Assembly: GCF_002160025.1 (NCBI RefSeq)
Contig: NZ_NFJU01000002.1
Coordinates: 1-64,000 of the forward strand
Source of the DNA: Anaeromassilibacillus sp. An200
GTDB taxonomy: Bacteria > Bacillota > Clostridia > Oscillospirales > Acutalibacteraceae
Reading direction: 5' to 3'
Length of the DNA: 64,000 nucleotides
Shown here: positions 8,567-18,175 of the stretch, in pieces
Numbering within the stretch: position 1 is the first letter of the stretch
Layout: every line of letters starts with the position of its first letter
Position numbers and translations under genes: made by a program
Notes under the pieces: model-generated
Told to the model about the DNA's origin: nothing
Seen by the model: only the letters and a program-made list of their open reading frames with translations
Databases searched by the model: none

Positions 8567-9082
8567 TTGAGTAAAAATAGAATCCGCCTTGAGATCTGCG
8601 GCGTGGAGTGCGTCATCGCAAGCGACGACAGCGAGGAGTACATCCGCGCGATCGGAGCCGAGGTGGCCCGCTCCATGAACGCCATGTGCCGTCAGAACGA
8701 ACGTATTTCCATCGCCACGGCGGCTGTGTTTGCCGCGCTCAATTACTGCGACGACGCACAGAAGGCGAAGGCCGCCGCGGACAACCTGCGCGCTCAGATC
8801 AAAAATTATGTGGAGGATGCCTCCCACGCGCGCATGGAAGCGGATGAAGCCCGCCGCGAGGCCGACCGCCTGAGCCGTGAGGTGCAGCGTCTGCGCGCCC
8901 GCCTGGCTGAAGAGGAAGCGGACGAGCCGAAGCCGGAAAGCAGCTCTCACCAAGATCCAAAGGAGGAGCAGCCCGCCCCCGCCGAAGCGTCCCAGCCGCA
9001 GGAAAACACGCCGGAGGGCGTGGATCCCGACGCAGAGAAGGGCTTTATCTCCTTCTTTGAGAAGAAAACAGATGAGGAGTGA
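8567..9082 (+). CDS. zapA: Cell division protein ZapA
   Basis: 171 residues. The first ~90 match ZapA (IRLEICGVECVIASDD, then YIRAIGAEVARSMNAM and a coiled coil with AALNYCDDAQKAK). ZapA binds FtsZ and bundles protofilaments at the division site. A longer coiled coil follows, then a Pro/Glu/Ser-rich low-complexity tail, giving a protein longer than the ~85-100 residues usual for ZapA. The start is TTG 8567, preceded by GAAAGGG. It is followed closely by a U32 peptidase-family gene, the same pairing seen in many Firmicutes. Confidence 0.85.
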   Translation: MSKNRIRLEICGVECVIASDDSEEYIRAIGAEVARSMNAMCRQNERISIATAAVFAALNYCDDAQKAKAAADNLRAQIKNYVEDASHARMEADEARREADRLSREVQRLRARLAEEEADEPKPESSSHQDPKEEQPAPAEASQPQENTPEGVDPDAEKGFISFFEKKTDEE

Positions 9083-9087
9083 CCGCC

Positions 9088-11163
9088 GTGATGGAAATCC
9101 TTGCCCCAGCGGGCTCCCCGGAAAGCTTGCAGGCCGCCGTGCGCGCCGGAGCGGACGCCGTTTACCTGGGCGGCGGATCGTTTTCGGCGCGCGCGTTTGC
9201 GCATAACTTTGACGACAACGCCCTGCGCGAGGCCGTGCGTTACTGTCACGCGCGCGGCGTGCGCGTTCATCTGGCTGTGAACACCCTCCTGCGCGACGAG
9301 GAGATCGAGCGCGCTGTGGAGTTTGTCCGCTTTGCCTGCACCCTGCCGGTGGACGCGGTGCTTGTGCAGGACACGGGGCTGCTGCTCCGCCTGCGCGACT
9401 GCGCGCCCTCACTTCCGCTGCACGCCTCGACCCAGATGAGCCTGCACACCCCGCAGGGCGCGGCCGCCGCCGAGGAAGCAGGCATGGCGCGCGCCGTGCT
9501 CTCCCGTGAGATGACTGCCGCTGAGATCCGCGAGACACGCGGAGCTGTATCGATTGAACTGGAAAGCTTTGTGCACGGCGCGCTGTGCATGTCCGTCTCC
9601 GGGCAGTGCTATTTCAGCGCCATGCTCGGCTCGCGCAGCGGCAACCGCGGCATGTGCGCGCAAACGTGCCGTCTGCCCTTTTCCGCGCCCGGCGGCACCG
9701 GGCATGACCTGAGCCTGAAAGACCTTTCGCTCATCCCCCGCCTGCACGAGCTGGAGGACGCGGGCGTGATGAGCGCCAAAATAGAGGGACGCATGAAGCG
9801 GCCGGAGTATGTGGCCGCCGCCGTTTCCGCCTGCCGCCGCGCCGCGGACGGTGTGGAGATCCCGCCCCGCCTGCTGGAAAATCTGGAAGCTGTGTTCTCG
9901 CGCTCCGGATTCACCTCAGGCTTTTTCGACGCGCCCTCGCGCAGCCGGACACGGCCGCTGTTCGGCACGCGCTCAAAGGAGGACGCCGCCGCCGCGACGG
10001 GAGCCGTCTTTGGGGAGCTGCACGGGCTGTACCGTGAGGAATACCCCCGCGTCGCGGTGCGCATGAAGCTGACGGCACGCGCCGGGAAACCGGTCACGCT
10101 GACCGTCACGGACGCGGAGGGCTTTTCCGCCACAGCCAAGGGCGCTCCGCCCGAAGCGGCCCGCACCCGGCCCGCCGACCCGGAGCGCTGCGCCGATCAG
10201 CTCAAAAAGACCGGCGGCACACCGTTTTACGCCGAAAAGGTAGCGTGCGATCTCGGTGAGGGGATTGCGCTGTCCGCCTCCGCGCTCAACGCCCTGCGCC
10301 GGGAAGCCCTCTCTTCGCTTCTGACACAGCGCGAGGAACGCCCTGCGATCCCCTTTTCGCCCGTTCCCTTCTCCGCCCCGGCACACCCGGCACGGGAGGG
10401 AGCGCTGCCCCTGCGCGCGCGGTTCCCCTCAGCCCGCCTGCCGAAGGAGGCTTTGCGGTGCGAACTGTGCTGCGTGCCCTGGGACACGAAGGAGGACGCG
10501 CTTTCCCGCCTGATCGAGGAGGGCTATTCCCTCGCACTGGAGCTGCCGCGCGGTCTGTTCGGCCTGGAGCGGGAAGCCGCGCGGCGGCTGGAAGCGGCGC
10601 GGCGTGCCGGCGTCACGCACTGCTGGGCCGGAAACCTCGGCGCGGTGCGGCTGGGCCGGGAGCTGGGCTTCACCGTCCATGGAGGTTTTTCTTTGAACAT
10701 CACCAACACGGCGGCGCTCACGTTCTACGAGCGCTTCGGCCTTCTCGATACAGAGCTAAGCTTTGAGCTGACGCTCTCCCAGAGCGCGAAGCTCGGCGGG
10801 CTGCTGCCGCGCGGCCTGCTGGTGTATGGCCGCCAGCCGCTCATGCTGACACGCGCCTGCCCGGCGGCGAACGGCCCGCGCGGCTGTCTGAACTGCCATC
10901 AGACGGGGGAGAGCCCCGTGCTGACGGACCGGCGCGGCGTTCATTTCCCGGTGCAGTGCACGGGAGCGTGCAGCGAGGTGCTCAACAGCGTCCCGCTGGA
11001 GCTGTGCGACCGGCCGGACGAGCTGCGCTGGGCCGACTTCGGCGTGGTGCGGCTGACCTGCGAGCCCGAAACGGAGTGGGGAGAAATCCTGCGCTGCTGC
11101 TTTGCGGGTGAACCGCCCGCCGGAGAATGGACGCGCGGGCTTGCCTATCGCGGAATCGAATGA
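9088..11163 (+). CDS. U32 peptidase-family protein (tRNA hydroxylation-type) with C-terminal extension
   Basis: About 691 residues. The N-terminal TIM-barrel (MEILAPAGSPESLQAA, GADAVYLGG) carries the U32 signature FVHGALCMSVSGQC...NRGMCAQTCR with its Fe-S-type cysteines. A DUF3656-like region and a second Cys cluster (CPAANGPRGCLNCHQTG...QCTGAC) follow. Characterised relatives (TrhP, RlhA) introduce hydroxyl groups into tRNA or rRNA rather than degrade protein, so tRNA modification is likelier than proteolysis. The start is GTG 9088, eight bases after GAGGAG; ATG 9091 is the alternative. It sits directly after zapA and before dut. Confidence 0.8.
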   Translation: MMEILAPAGSPESLQAAVRAGADAVYLGGGSFSARAFAHNFDDNALREAVRYCHARGVRVHLAVNTLLRDEEIERAVEFVRFACTLPVDAVLVQDTGLLLRLRDCAPSLPLHASTQMSLHTPQGAAAAEEAGMARAVLSREMTAAEIRETRGAVSIELESFVHGALCMSVSGQCYFSAMLGSRSGNRGMCAQTCRLPFSAPGGTGHDLSLKDLSLIPRLHELEDAGVMSAKIEGRMKRPEYVAAAVSACRRAADGVEIPPRLLENLEAVFSRSGFTSGFFDAPSRSRTRPLFGTRSKEDAAAATGAVFGELHGLYREEYPRVAVRMKLTARAGKPVTLTVTDAEGFSATAKGAPPEAARTRPADPERCADQLKKTGGTPFYAEKVACDLGEGIALSASALNALRREALSSLLTQREERPAIPFSPVPFSAPAHPAREGALPLRARFPSARLPKEALRCELCCVPWDTKEDALSRLIEEGYSLALELPRGLFGLEREAARRLEAARRAGVTHCWAGNLGAVRLGRELGFTVHGGFSLNITNTAALTFYERFGLLDTELSFELTLSQSAKLGGLLPRGLLVYGRQPLMLTRACPAANGPRGCLNCHQTGESPVLTDRRGVHFPVQCTGACSEVLNSVPLELCDRPDELRWADFGVVRLTCEPETEWGEILRCCFAGEPPAGEWTRGLAYRGIE

Positions 11164-11188
11164 ACCAGAGCGAAAGGATGCTTTTTCT

Positions 11189-11653
11189 ATGGACGAACTG
11201 AAAATCAAACGACTGCGGGAAAATGCCGTCATCCCGACGCGCGCCACGGAAGGATCCGCCGGGCTGGATCTGAGCGCCTGTCTGGACAAGCCCATGGCCA
11301 TCCCCTCCGGCGGACGGGCGCTGATTCCCACAGGGATCGCGATTGCCCTGCCCTGCCCGGCCTATGTGGCCCTGCTCTTTGCCCGGAGCAGCCTCGGCAT
11401 GCGCCGGGGGCTGATGCTCTCAAACGGTGTGGGTGTCATTGACAGCGATTACCGTGGAGAAATCCTTATCGGGGTTTACAATTTCACAAACGAACCGTGC
11501 ATTGTGGAAAACGGGGAGCGTCTGGCACAGCTGGTGGTGGTTCCCACGGCGCTGCTGCCGGTGTGTGAGACGCAGGATCTGGAGAACACGGCGCGCGGCG
11601 CGGGCGGCTTCGGTTCGACCGGCACAGCCGCCGTGAGGGAGGAAAGGACATGA
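11189..11653 (+). CDS. dut: dUTP diphosphatase
   Basis: 154 residues, normal for trimeric dUTPases. All five motifs are visible: AGLDLSA, ARSSLG, GVIDSDYRGEI, ENGERLAQLVV and RGAGGFGSTG. The enzyme hydrolyses dUTP to dUMP and pyrophosphate, limiting uracil in DNA and feeding dTMP synthesis. ATG 11189 follows GAAAGGATG. Its stop overlaps the start of the next gene by ATGA, so the two are coupled. Confidence 0.95.
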   Translation: MDELKIKRLRENAVIPTRATEGSAGLDLSACLDKPMAIPSGGRALIPTGIAIALPCPAYVALLFARSSLGMRRGLMLSNGVGVIDSDYRGEILIGVYNFTNEPCIVENGERLAQLVVVPTALLPVCETQDLENTARGAGGFGSTGTAAVREERT

Positions 11654-11916
11654 AAAAGAACATCATCCGCACGCTTTTGCTGGTGATTCTGCTGCTGCTG
11701 GCCATTGTGCTGGGCAAGGTGATCGGAAATGTGACGGCAGGCGTGCCGTTCCTGTCCTGGCTTGGGCTTTCGGCACAGTTCGGGCTGGCTCCCGCCACGC
11801 TGGATCTCGCTGTGCTGACGGTGACGTTCGGCCTGCAGATCAGCCTGAACGTCGCGCAGGCAATTCTGCTGCTTGTGGCGATCCTTGTCTACAGCCGCAT
11901 CCACATTCACGAATAA
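11650..11916 (+). CDS. Small membrane protein, DUF4321 family
   Basis: 88 residues with two hydrophobic helices separated by VTAGVPFLSWLGLSAQFGLAPATLDL. This matches the DUF4321 proteins often found between dut/maf and mre genes in Clostridia. ATG 11650 overlaps the dut stop. Function is unknown; placement next to the cell-shape genes suggests an envelope role, but that is only context. Confidence 0.7.
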   Translation: MKKNIIRTLLLVILLLLAIVLGKVIGNVTAGVPFLSWLGLSAQFGLAPATLDLAVLTVTFGLQISLNVAQAILLLVAILVYSRIHIHE

Positions 11917-11929
11917 GGGAGGGGCTGTC

Positions 11930-12505
11930 ATGCTGTATCTGGCTTCCGCGTCTCCGCGCAGGAAAGAGCTGCTCACACTGGCGGGCTATTCCTTCACCGT
12001 GCTCCCCGCCAACGCGGACGAGACAGCCCCTTTGGGCCTCTCCCCGCGGGAAACCGCCGGACTGCTGGCGCGCCGCAAGGCGGAGGCCGTGCAGGCGCTT
12101 CCCGAATTTTCGGCCCGCCAAAAGCCGGGAGATGTAATCCTCGCGGCGGATACGGTGGTGGATCTCGGCGGTAAAATCCTCGGCAAGCCAAAGGACCGCG
12201 AGGACGCGAAACGGACCCTGCTCTCCCTGTCCGGCAGGCGGCACAGCGTGCACACCGGCTTCTGTGTGCTCGCGGGCGCAAAGAAGATGTGCGGGGTGGA
12301 ATCCACGGCGGTGGAATTTTACCCGCTCACGCAGGAGGAAATTGAAACCTATCTCGACACGGGCGAACCGATGGACAAGGCCGGAGCCTACGGGATCCAG
12401 GGGCGCGGCGCGCTTTTTGTGCGGCGGATCTCCGGGGATTATTACACGGTGGTCGGCCTTCCGATCGCGCGTGTTGACCGGATTCTTCGCGCTCTTTCCG
12501 TCTGA
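11930..12505 (+). CDS. maf: Maf-family nucleoside triphosphate pyrophosphatase
   Basis: 191 residues. Motifs: LASASPRRKELL at the N-terminus, AADTVVDLGG with the catalytic Asp near residue 70, and DKAGAYGIQG. Maf proteins hydrolyse dTTP/UTP or modified nucleotides and are linked to division and septum arrest. ATG 11930 follows GGGAGGGG. The location immediately before mreB is conserved in Firmicutes. Confidence 0.9.
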   Translation: MLYLASASPRRKELLTLAGYSFTVLPANADETAPLGLSPRETAGLLARRKAEAVQALPEFSARQKPGDVILAADTVVDLGGKILGKPKDREDAKRTLLSLSGRRHSVHTGFCVLAGAKKMCGVESTAVEFYPLTQEEIETYLDTGEPMDKAGAYGIQGRGALFVRRISGDYYTVVGLPIARVDRILRALSV

Positions 12506-12511
12506 AGAACC

Positions 12512-12547
12512 GGCGGCTTCGGGCCGCCTCGAATTTACATTTTTTTT
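12512..12547 (+). terminator. Weak possible terminator after maf
   Basis: GGCGGC at 12512-12517 and GCCGCC at 12523-12528 form a short stem; a run of eight T (12540-12547) follows after 11 bases. The spacing is poor for a classic terminator. It lies just before the mreB promoter. Confidence 0.35.
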
Positions 12548-12548
12548 A

Positions 12549-12577
12549 TTGTGTATTTCCCATCAAGGGGTTATAAT
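12549..12577 (+). promoter_or_regulatory. Promoter of mreB
   Basis: TTGTGT at 12549-12554, a 17-base spacer, and a perfect TATAAT at 12572-12577. The transcript start would be about 80 bases before the mreB ATG. Confidence 0.6.
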
Positions 12578-12664
12578 AGCCTTATATTGTGTCATTATGT
12601 CAAGTTGAAAAATAAATTTAGAGGGACGGGCGCCTCTGCTGGGGCCCGGAAAGGGGATACATTC

Positions 12665-13678
12665 ATGTTTTCCAAGGATATCGGTATTGATCTGGGCACC
12701 GCAAATACTCTGGTGTTTATGAAGGGAAAGGGCATCGTCATGCGTGAACCGTCCGTTGTGGCGGTGGACGTGCGCAGCGACACGGTGCTGGCTGTCGGCT
12801 CGGCGGCAAAGGAAATGATCGGACGCACCCCCGGCTCCATTGTGGCGGTTCGCCCGCTCAAGGACGGCGTTATCGCGGACTTTGACATCACGGCCACAAT
12901 GCTCAAGCATTTCATCCGCAAGGTTGTGCGCTCCACGATGTTCTCCAAGCCGCATATTGTAGTCTGCATCCCCTCCGGCGTTACGGAAGTGGAACGGCGC
13001 GCGGTGGAGGACGCGGCGCGTCAGGCCGGTGCGTCCCAGGTGGATTTGATCGAGGAACCGATGGCGGCGGCGATCGGCGCGGGGCTTCCTGTGGCGGATC
13101 CGACCGGCAGCATGGTGGTGGACATCGGCGGCGGCACGGCCGAGGTGGCGGTGATTTCGCTGGGCGACATCGTGACCTCCTGCTCCGTTCGCGTAGCCGG
13201 AGACAAGTTTGACGAATCCATCATTTCCTATGTCAAAAAGAAATACAACCTCCTGATCGGCGAGCGCACAGCCGAGCAGATCAAGATTGCGATCGGTTCC
13301 GCGTACCCGACGGAGGACAACAACGGCACGAGCGTGGAGATTAAGGGCCGCAACCTGGTCGACGGTCTGCCGAAGAATGTAACCATCACGGCGGAGGAAG
13401 TGCGCGAAGCGCTCTCCGATCCGCTGTCGACGATTGTGGACGCAATCAAGAGCACGCTGGAAAAGACCCCTCCGGAGCTTTCCGCCGACATTATCGACCA
13501 CGGTATCACGCTCACGGGCGGCGGCGCGCTGCTGCGCGGTTTGGATCAGCTTGTCGAGCGCGAGACCGGCATGCCGGTTCATGTAGCGGAAAGTCCGCTT
13601 GACTGCGTGGTGGACGGCACCGGCAAGCGCCTTGAGATCAACATGCCCAACACGTATTACAAGAACAACAGACGCTAA
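12665..13678 (+). CDS. mreB: Rod-shape actin homologue MreB
   Basis: 337 residues, the usual MreB size. Actin-fold nucleotide motifs are present: [10 protein letters not shown] (phosphate 1), [17 protein letters not shown] (phosphate 2) and [14 protein letters not shown] (adenosine). MreB filaments guide lateral peptidoglycan synthesis with MreC, MreD and PBP2, all encoded downstream. ATG 12665 follows AAGGGGATAC; the reading frame is open to 12551 but that stretch contains the promoter and leader. Confidence 0.95.
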   Translation: MFSKDIGIDLGTANTLVFMKGKGIVMREPSVVAVDVRSDTVLAVGSAAKEMIGRTPGSIVAVRPLKDGVIADFDITATMLKHFIRKVVRSTMFSKPHIVVCIPSGVTEVERRAVEDAARQAGASQVDLIEEPMAAAIGAGLPVADPTGSMVVDIGGGTAEVAVISLGDIVTSCSVRVAGDKFDESIISYVKKKYNLLIGERTAEQIKIAIGSAYPTEDNNGTSVEIKGRNLVDGLPKNVTITAEEVREALSDPLSTIVDAIKSTLEKTPPELSADIIDHGITLTGGGALLRGLDQLVERETGMPVHVAESPLDCVVDGTGKRLEINMPNTYYKNNRR

Positions 13679-14316
13679 GCTGGCTGAGCCTGCACGCAAT
13701 GGCCCGCGCGGCAGCTGTGTGAAAAAGGAAAGCCCGGCGGCGCGGGACGGTCTGGACATGCTCCCGGCATCCCGCAAGCACGGCGCAGCCGCCTAAAAGT
13801 TTTCGTCCACCTTTTTCAAAAGGGCGCCGTGTGCCAGTGGCACACAAACAAGGCGCCGACCGGAGCGGCAGCGGAGACGTGGGGTTTTAGGGGTGAAACC
13901 CCTAACCGTGCCTTTTCTTTCCCAAAATGCAGGAAGGGGAGAAAAAACAGTCCGGGGGACTGTTTTTTCGTGGGGAAACCCACATGAGGGGTTTCCCTAT
14001 GTGCTGGCGTCAGCCAGTACATGATTCGCTCAGGCCTCGACGGCCCCCCATTTCTTGCCGCCAAGAAATGGGGGAAAGAACCGCGAGGGGCCTTGCCCCT
14101 TCGAACCCCGCGCTTTGTTTTCTACGTCAGTTTGCCGCCCCCTCTCCCTCAGCGCGGCCGGCCAAATTTGCGCTGACGCGCAAGACTGGCCGGCTGGTGG
14201 GGGAAAACCTCAAAATTAGCGTAGGGAATAATTTCGAGGTTTTCCGTGCGTTGGGGAACGGCTCTTCAAAAGAAAGGTTTGCAAAAACCACAAGAAAAAG
14301 AGGTGATGAACAACAC
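13679..14316 (+). repeat. Hairpin-rich spacer between mreB and mreC
   Basis: This 638-base stretch has no convincing gene. From 13797 on it holds a run of inverted repeats: 13829-13845, 13887-13905, 13942-13968 (A6/T6-flanked, terminator-like), 13973-13997, 13999-14022, 14045-14074 (13-bp stem), 14086-14100, 14157-14194 and 14204-14243. The module at 13797-13828 recurs at 44008-44038. It looks like a composite of dispersed intergenic repeats inserted into the mre operon; processing or attenuation sites are an alternative. Confidence 0.6.
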
Positions 14317-15303
14317 ATGAATCACAACGATCTGCTTCATACCCGCAGCTTCAAGATTCTCCTGACGGTGTGCGCGGCGATGCTGTGCCTGATGCTGTTC
14401 ACCGCCGGGTTTGGCGGGGAAGCGCCGTCGAACCTTCTGAGCTTTTTTTCCACCCCGATGCAGCGTGTCGGCACGCTGGTGACGGCAAACGCCGCCGTCG
14501 CGGCGCGCGACGCTTCCACCTCCAAAGAAGAGCTGATGGAGGAAAACGCGCAGCTGCGCCAGCAGATCGCGGAGCTGCAAAGCCAGCTGGTGGATTATTA
14601 TGACCTCAAAAAGGAAAATGCCCAGCTTTATAAATATCTGGATATGAAGGAGCTCAATCCGGATTTTCAGCTTGTCTCCGCTTCTGTCATCGGCCGGGAC
14701 CCGAACCGCTTTTATACCTTCACCATCGACCGGGGCACGGCGGCGGGCGTTTCCGTCAACGATCCCGTTGTCACCGATGAGGGCGTGGTCGGCTGGGTGT
14801 CGAGCGCCAACTCGATCTCCGCGGAGGTCACGACAATCCTCTCGCCCGATACACGCATGGGCGGTTTCGCGGAAACAGGCGGCACCGACAAGGTGGCCGG
14901 CGAGAGCGGCGTGATCAGCACCGACATCAAGCTGGCGGATCAGGGCCTGATCAAGCTCGGCTACCTGACGGCGGACACCCAGGCGAAGGCCGGCGATATC
15001 GTCGTGACAAGCGGCCTTGGCAGCATTTATCCGCAGAATCTCAAAATCGGTGTGATTGAATCCATCGGCCATGAGGAATACGATGTCTCCCTGTACGCGC
15101 TGGTGCGCCCGTTTGTGGATGTGACCGAAGTGCGCGACGTGATGGTGATTACCTCCTTCCTCGGCCAGGGCGAAGCCATGACCGGCTCCGATACCTCGTC
15201 AGGCGCTTCGTCCGGCACCACTTCCGGAGACAGTGCCTCCTCGCAGGAGACTTCTTCCAGCGCTTCCTCCGCGTCATCTTCCTCTTCGGAGGACACGCCA
15301 TGA
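14317..15303 (+). CDS. mreC: Rod-shape-determining protein MreC
   Basis: 328 residues: a short cytoplasmic N-terminus, one membrane helix (ILLTVCAAMLCLMLFTAGF), a coiled coil (ELMEENAQLRQQIAELQSQ), then the two MreC beta domains (VIGRDPNRFYTFTIDRG, VTDEGVVGWV). The last 40 residues are a Ser/Thr-rich low-complexity tail. It bridges MreB and the elongation PBPs outside the membrane. ATG 14317 follows AGAGGTGA; the frame stays open upstream to 13927 but there it runs through the repeat spacer, so the longer form is not credible. Confidence 0.9.
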   Translation: MNHNDLLHTRSFKILLTVCAAMLCLMLFTAGFGGEAPSNLLSFFSTPMQRVGTLVTANAAVAARDASTSKEELMEENAQLRQQIAELQSQLVDYYDLKKENAQLYKYLDMKELNPDFQLVSASVIGRDPNRFYTFTIDRGTAAGVSVNDPVVTDEGVVGWVSSANSISAEVTTILSPDTRMGGFAETGGTDKVAGESGVISTDIKLADQGLIKLGYLTADTQAKAGDIVVTSGLGSIYPQNLKIGVIESIGHEEYDVSLYALVRPFVDVTEVRDVMVITSFLGQGEAMTGSDTSSGASSGTTSGDSASSQETSSSASSASSSSSEDTP

Positions 15304-15809
15304 ACCGCTACAAGGGAATCCGTTTTTTTGCTTACGTTCTGGAAATTCTCGTTTTGTTCATGGTGCAGGAAACCCCCGGACTGCTGCCCCCCATTCTGGG
15401 CGCGCGTCCGGTGCTTTTGATCCCCGCCGCGCTCTCGATCGCGTTTTTTGAGACGGATCTGGCGGCGATGGCCTTCGGCGTGCTGTGCGGGCTCTTTCTT
15501 GATTTCGGCATGGGGACGGCCTTCGGCTTTCATGGACTGTTCCTCGGCGTGATGTGCTGGCTGCTCGGCTGCCTGGCGGCGGAATTGATCCGCACCAACC
15601 TGCTCACGGCGATTCTCGCCGGAATGCTGGGGATCGTCCTTCTCCTGTCGATTCAATGGTTTTTCTGCTACCTGCTCTACGGCTACGACTATCCGGGCTA
15701 CGCCTATGTGCACCACTATCTCCCGCGCATGGGCTACACCTTAATCTTTATGCCCATCACCTACTATTTCAACCGTGCGCTTGCCCTGTTCCTGCGCGAG
15801 CGTGATTAG
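15300..15809 (+). CDS. mreD: Rod-shape-determining protein MreD
   Basis: 169 residues, about five membrane helices with little soluble sequence, typical of MreD. The ATG overlaps the mreC stop by four bases (ATGA), implying coupled translation. MreD is the membrane partner of MreC in the elongasome. The identification rests on position and topology plus MreD-like features such as PPILGARPVLLIPAALSIAFFE. Confidence 0.85.
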   Translation: MNRYKGIRFFAYVLEILVLFMVQETPGLLPPILGARPVLLIPAALSIAFFETDLAAMAFGVLCGLFLDFGMGTAFGFHGLFLGVMCWLLGCLAAELIRTNLLTAILAGMLGIVLLLSIQWFFCYLLYGYDYPGYAYVHHYLPRMGYTLIFMPITYYFNRALALFLRERD

Positions 15810-15822
15810 GAAGGAGGCTTCC

Positions 15823-17994
15823 ATGGAAAAGCGTCCCCGCCCCGCGTGGCGGTATGTGTTCTGTGTCCTGCTGCTGATTGCCGTGTTCGGCGCGTATGTG
15901 CTGCGTCTGTATGACTGGCAGATCGTAAACGGCGATACCTGGCTGACAACAGCGGACAACTCCACGCAGTCCACCGTGAAAATGACGGCCGCCCGGGGAG
16001 AGATCCTCGACGTCAACGGCGAGCCGCTGGCTGTGAACCGCACCGGCTACGCCATTGTGCTCGACTGGGCCTACATGCGCCTGAACACAATGGCCGAGAC
16101 GGTGAAGCAGGAAAACGAGACGATCCACCAGATCATCACGCTGCTGGACGAGCATGGCGAGGAGTGGACGGACGTTTTGCCGATTGTCTGGGAAAATGGC
16201 GCCTACGCCTTCACACCGGACAGCGACAAGGAGATTGAAACGCTCAAGGGACGCGATTACGCCGACGTCAATTCCTATGCCTCGGCGGATCTCTGCATGG
16301 AAAGCCTGATTGAAAAATACAGCGTGGAGGGCTACACGCCCGAGGAGACGCGCGATATCGTTTCCGTACGCTACAATATGACAAAAAATCAGTTCGGCAT
16401 CTCAAACCCTTACACGATGGCGGACGACGTTTCCCTCGAGATCGTGACGATCCTGAGCGAGAACACGCAGAAGCTGCCGGGCGTCTCCATCGAGGTGACA
16501 ACGGCCCGTGAATATCAGAACACCTCCCTGATTCCGCATATTGTCGGGCGTTTGGGGAAATTCTCCTCTATGGAGGACTGGCAGAACAATTACCAGGAAA
16601 AGGGCTACGCTTTCGATGACAGCATCGGCATCAGCGGCGTGGAGAGCGCGTTTGAGGAACTGCTGCGCGGCAAGGACGGCGAGAAGGTTGTCGAAATCAC
16701 CAGCATGGGCTCGCTTGCCAGCGAAACCGTCACCCAGGCCCCCGTGGCGGGCGATACCATCTACCTGACCATTGACAAGCGGATTCAGGAGGTCGTCAAT
16801 GCCTCTCTGGCGGAAAATATCACCGCCACACGGGCAAACGGCGAATATCTCAACTCCATCAACAAGGACAACCGTTCCCAGGATCACGGCGAGGACTGCT
16901 ATTCGGGCGGAGCCGTGGTGATGGACGTGAAAACGGGAGCCATCCTGGCCGCCGGAACGTATCCCACCTACGACTCGATTTTAGCGCAGGAGGACGCGGC
17001 CTATTACGCTTCTCTGGCAAACGACACACTCGGCACCCCTCTGGTCAATAAAGCCTTCATCGGCACCTTCTCCCCCGGCTCCTGCTTCAAGCCCGCCGTG
17101 GCCTGCGCGGCGCTGGAGGAAGGGGTCATCACCAACAGCACCGTGATCCACTGCGGCCACTATTACACCCGCTTTACAAACGGCAGCACCACCGGCGCGC
17201 CGACGTGTCTCGGCTGGCACGGGGACGTTTCCCTGCGCTCAGCGCTGGCGGACTCCTGCAACATCTTTTTCTTTGAGACAGGCTACCAGCTCGGCATCAC
17301 GGCCATGAATCTCTACTGCCAGCGCTTTGGCCTCGGTGTCAAGACCGGGATCGAGATCGGCGAAAGCGCGGGTGTTCTGGCGGGTCCCGGCTCGCGTGAC
17401 GTGTGGTATCAGGGCGAAACGCTCAACGCCGCCATCGGCCAGTCCGACAACGCCTTCACCCCCTTGCAGCTGTGCACCTACGCCGCCACCCTCGCCAACA
17501 ACGGCAACCGCCCCCGTGCAACCCTTGTCAGCAAGATCACCGACTACACCCGCGAGACAGTCAAGGACGAGATTGCGCTGGAAATCGTGGAAAATGTCGG
17601 TGTGTCACAGGAAAATCTGGACTATGTGAAGGAAGGCATGAAGGCTGTCATCACAGAGGGCAGCGCCCGCTCCTCGCTTGGCAAGTACCCGATTGCAATC
17701 GCGGGCAAAACCGGTACGGCGCAGCGCACCAGCGGTTCGGATAACGTGACCTTTATCGGCTATGCGCCCGCTGACGATCCGCAGATCGCTTTTTCCGTGG
17801 TGCTGGACCATGGTTCCACCAGTACCTACTGTCAAAACGTGGTGCGCGATATTCTGGACGCATACTTCTATGATGCACAGGTCTGCGACGACGGGCAGAT
17901 CCGCACCGCTGTCGAACGAAGCGAGTATGCGCAGCAGCAGGCCGCAAGCAGCGCATCCAGCGAATCCTCCAGCAGCGCCTCCTCTGAGGGTTGA
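15823..17994 (+). CDS. mrdA: Penicillin-binding protein 2 (elongation transpeptidase)
   Basis: 723 residues: an N-terminal membrane anchor (~residues 10-30), a PBP dimerisation domain starting at ARGEILDVNGEPLAVNRTGYA, and a transpeptidase domain with SxxK in SPGSCFKP, SxN in SCN and KTGT near residue 630. It crosslinks peptidoglycan during elongation with MreBCD. ATG 15823 follows AAGGAGG. The C-terminal 20 residues are a Ser/Ala tail resembling that of MreC. Confidence 0.9.
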   Translation: MEKRPRPAWRYVFCVLLLIAVFGAYVLRLYDWQIVNGDTWLTTADNSTQSTVKMTAARGEILDVNGEPLAVNRTGYAIVLDWAYMRLNTMAETVKQENETIHQIITLLDEHGEEWTDVLPIVWENGAYAFTPDSDKEIETLKGRDYADVNSYASADLCMESLIEKYSVEGYTPEETRDIVSVRYNMTKNQFGISNPYTMADDVSLEIVTILSENTQKLPGVSIEVTTAREYQNTSLIPHIVGRLGKFSSMEDWQNNYQEKGYAFDDSIGISGVESAFEELLRGKDGEKVVEITSMGSLASETVTQAPVAGDTIYLTIDKRIQEVVNASLAENITATRANGEYLNSINKDNRSQDHGEDCYSGGAVVMDVKTGAILAAGTYPTYDSILAQEDAAYYASLANDTLGTPLVNKAFIGTFSPGSCFKPAVACAALEEGVITNSTVIHCGHYYTRFTNGSTTGAPTCLGWHGDVSLRSALADSCNIFFFETGYQLGITAMNLYCQRFGLGVKTGIEIGESAGVLAGPGSRDVWYQGETLNAAIGQSDNAFTPLQLCTYAATLANNGNRPRATLVSKITDYTRETVKDEIALEIVENVGVSQENLDYVKEGMKAVITEGSARSSLGKYPIAIAGKTGTAQRTSGSDNVTFIGYAPADDPQIAFSVVLDHGSTSTYCQNVVRDILDAYFYDAQVCDDGQIRTAVERSEYAQQQAASSASSESSSSASSEG

Positions 17995-18125
17995 TAAAGC
18001 ACCCTGCCGCCTCCCTCCCGCACCTGCCGCGGAAGCTGTGGGGCGAAAGATCCACAAACGCGCTTTCCTTCCGTTGTATAACCCACATAAAAAAGTTGCT
18101 TTACGCATTATTCACGAAAAATCTT

Positions 18126-18154
18126 TTGACTAACCCAAAAGATTGTGATACTAT
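18126..18154 (+). promoter_or_regulatory. Promoter of minD-mgsA
   Basis: TTGACT at 18126-18131, a 17-base spacer and TACTAT at 18149-18154, lying 22 bases before the minD start. It gives minD its own transcript apart from the mre operon. Confidence 0.6.
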
Positions 18155-18175
18155 GGAACTATTGAGGAGGATCGC

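Noticed and set aside
14080-14120. tRNA-like T-arm (TTCGAACCCC)
   Set aside because: No acceptor, D or anticodon stems fit around it; it lies within the hairpin-rich repeat spacer.
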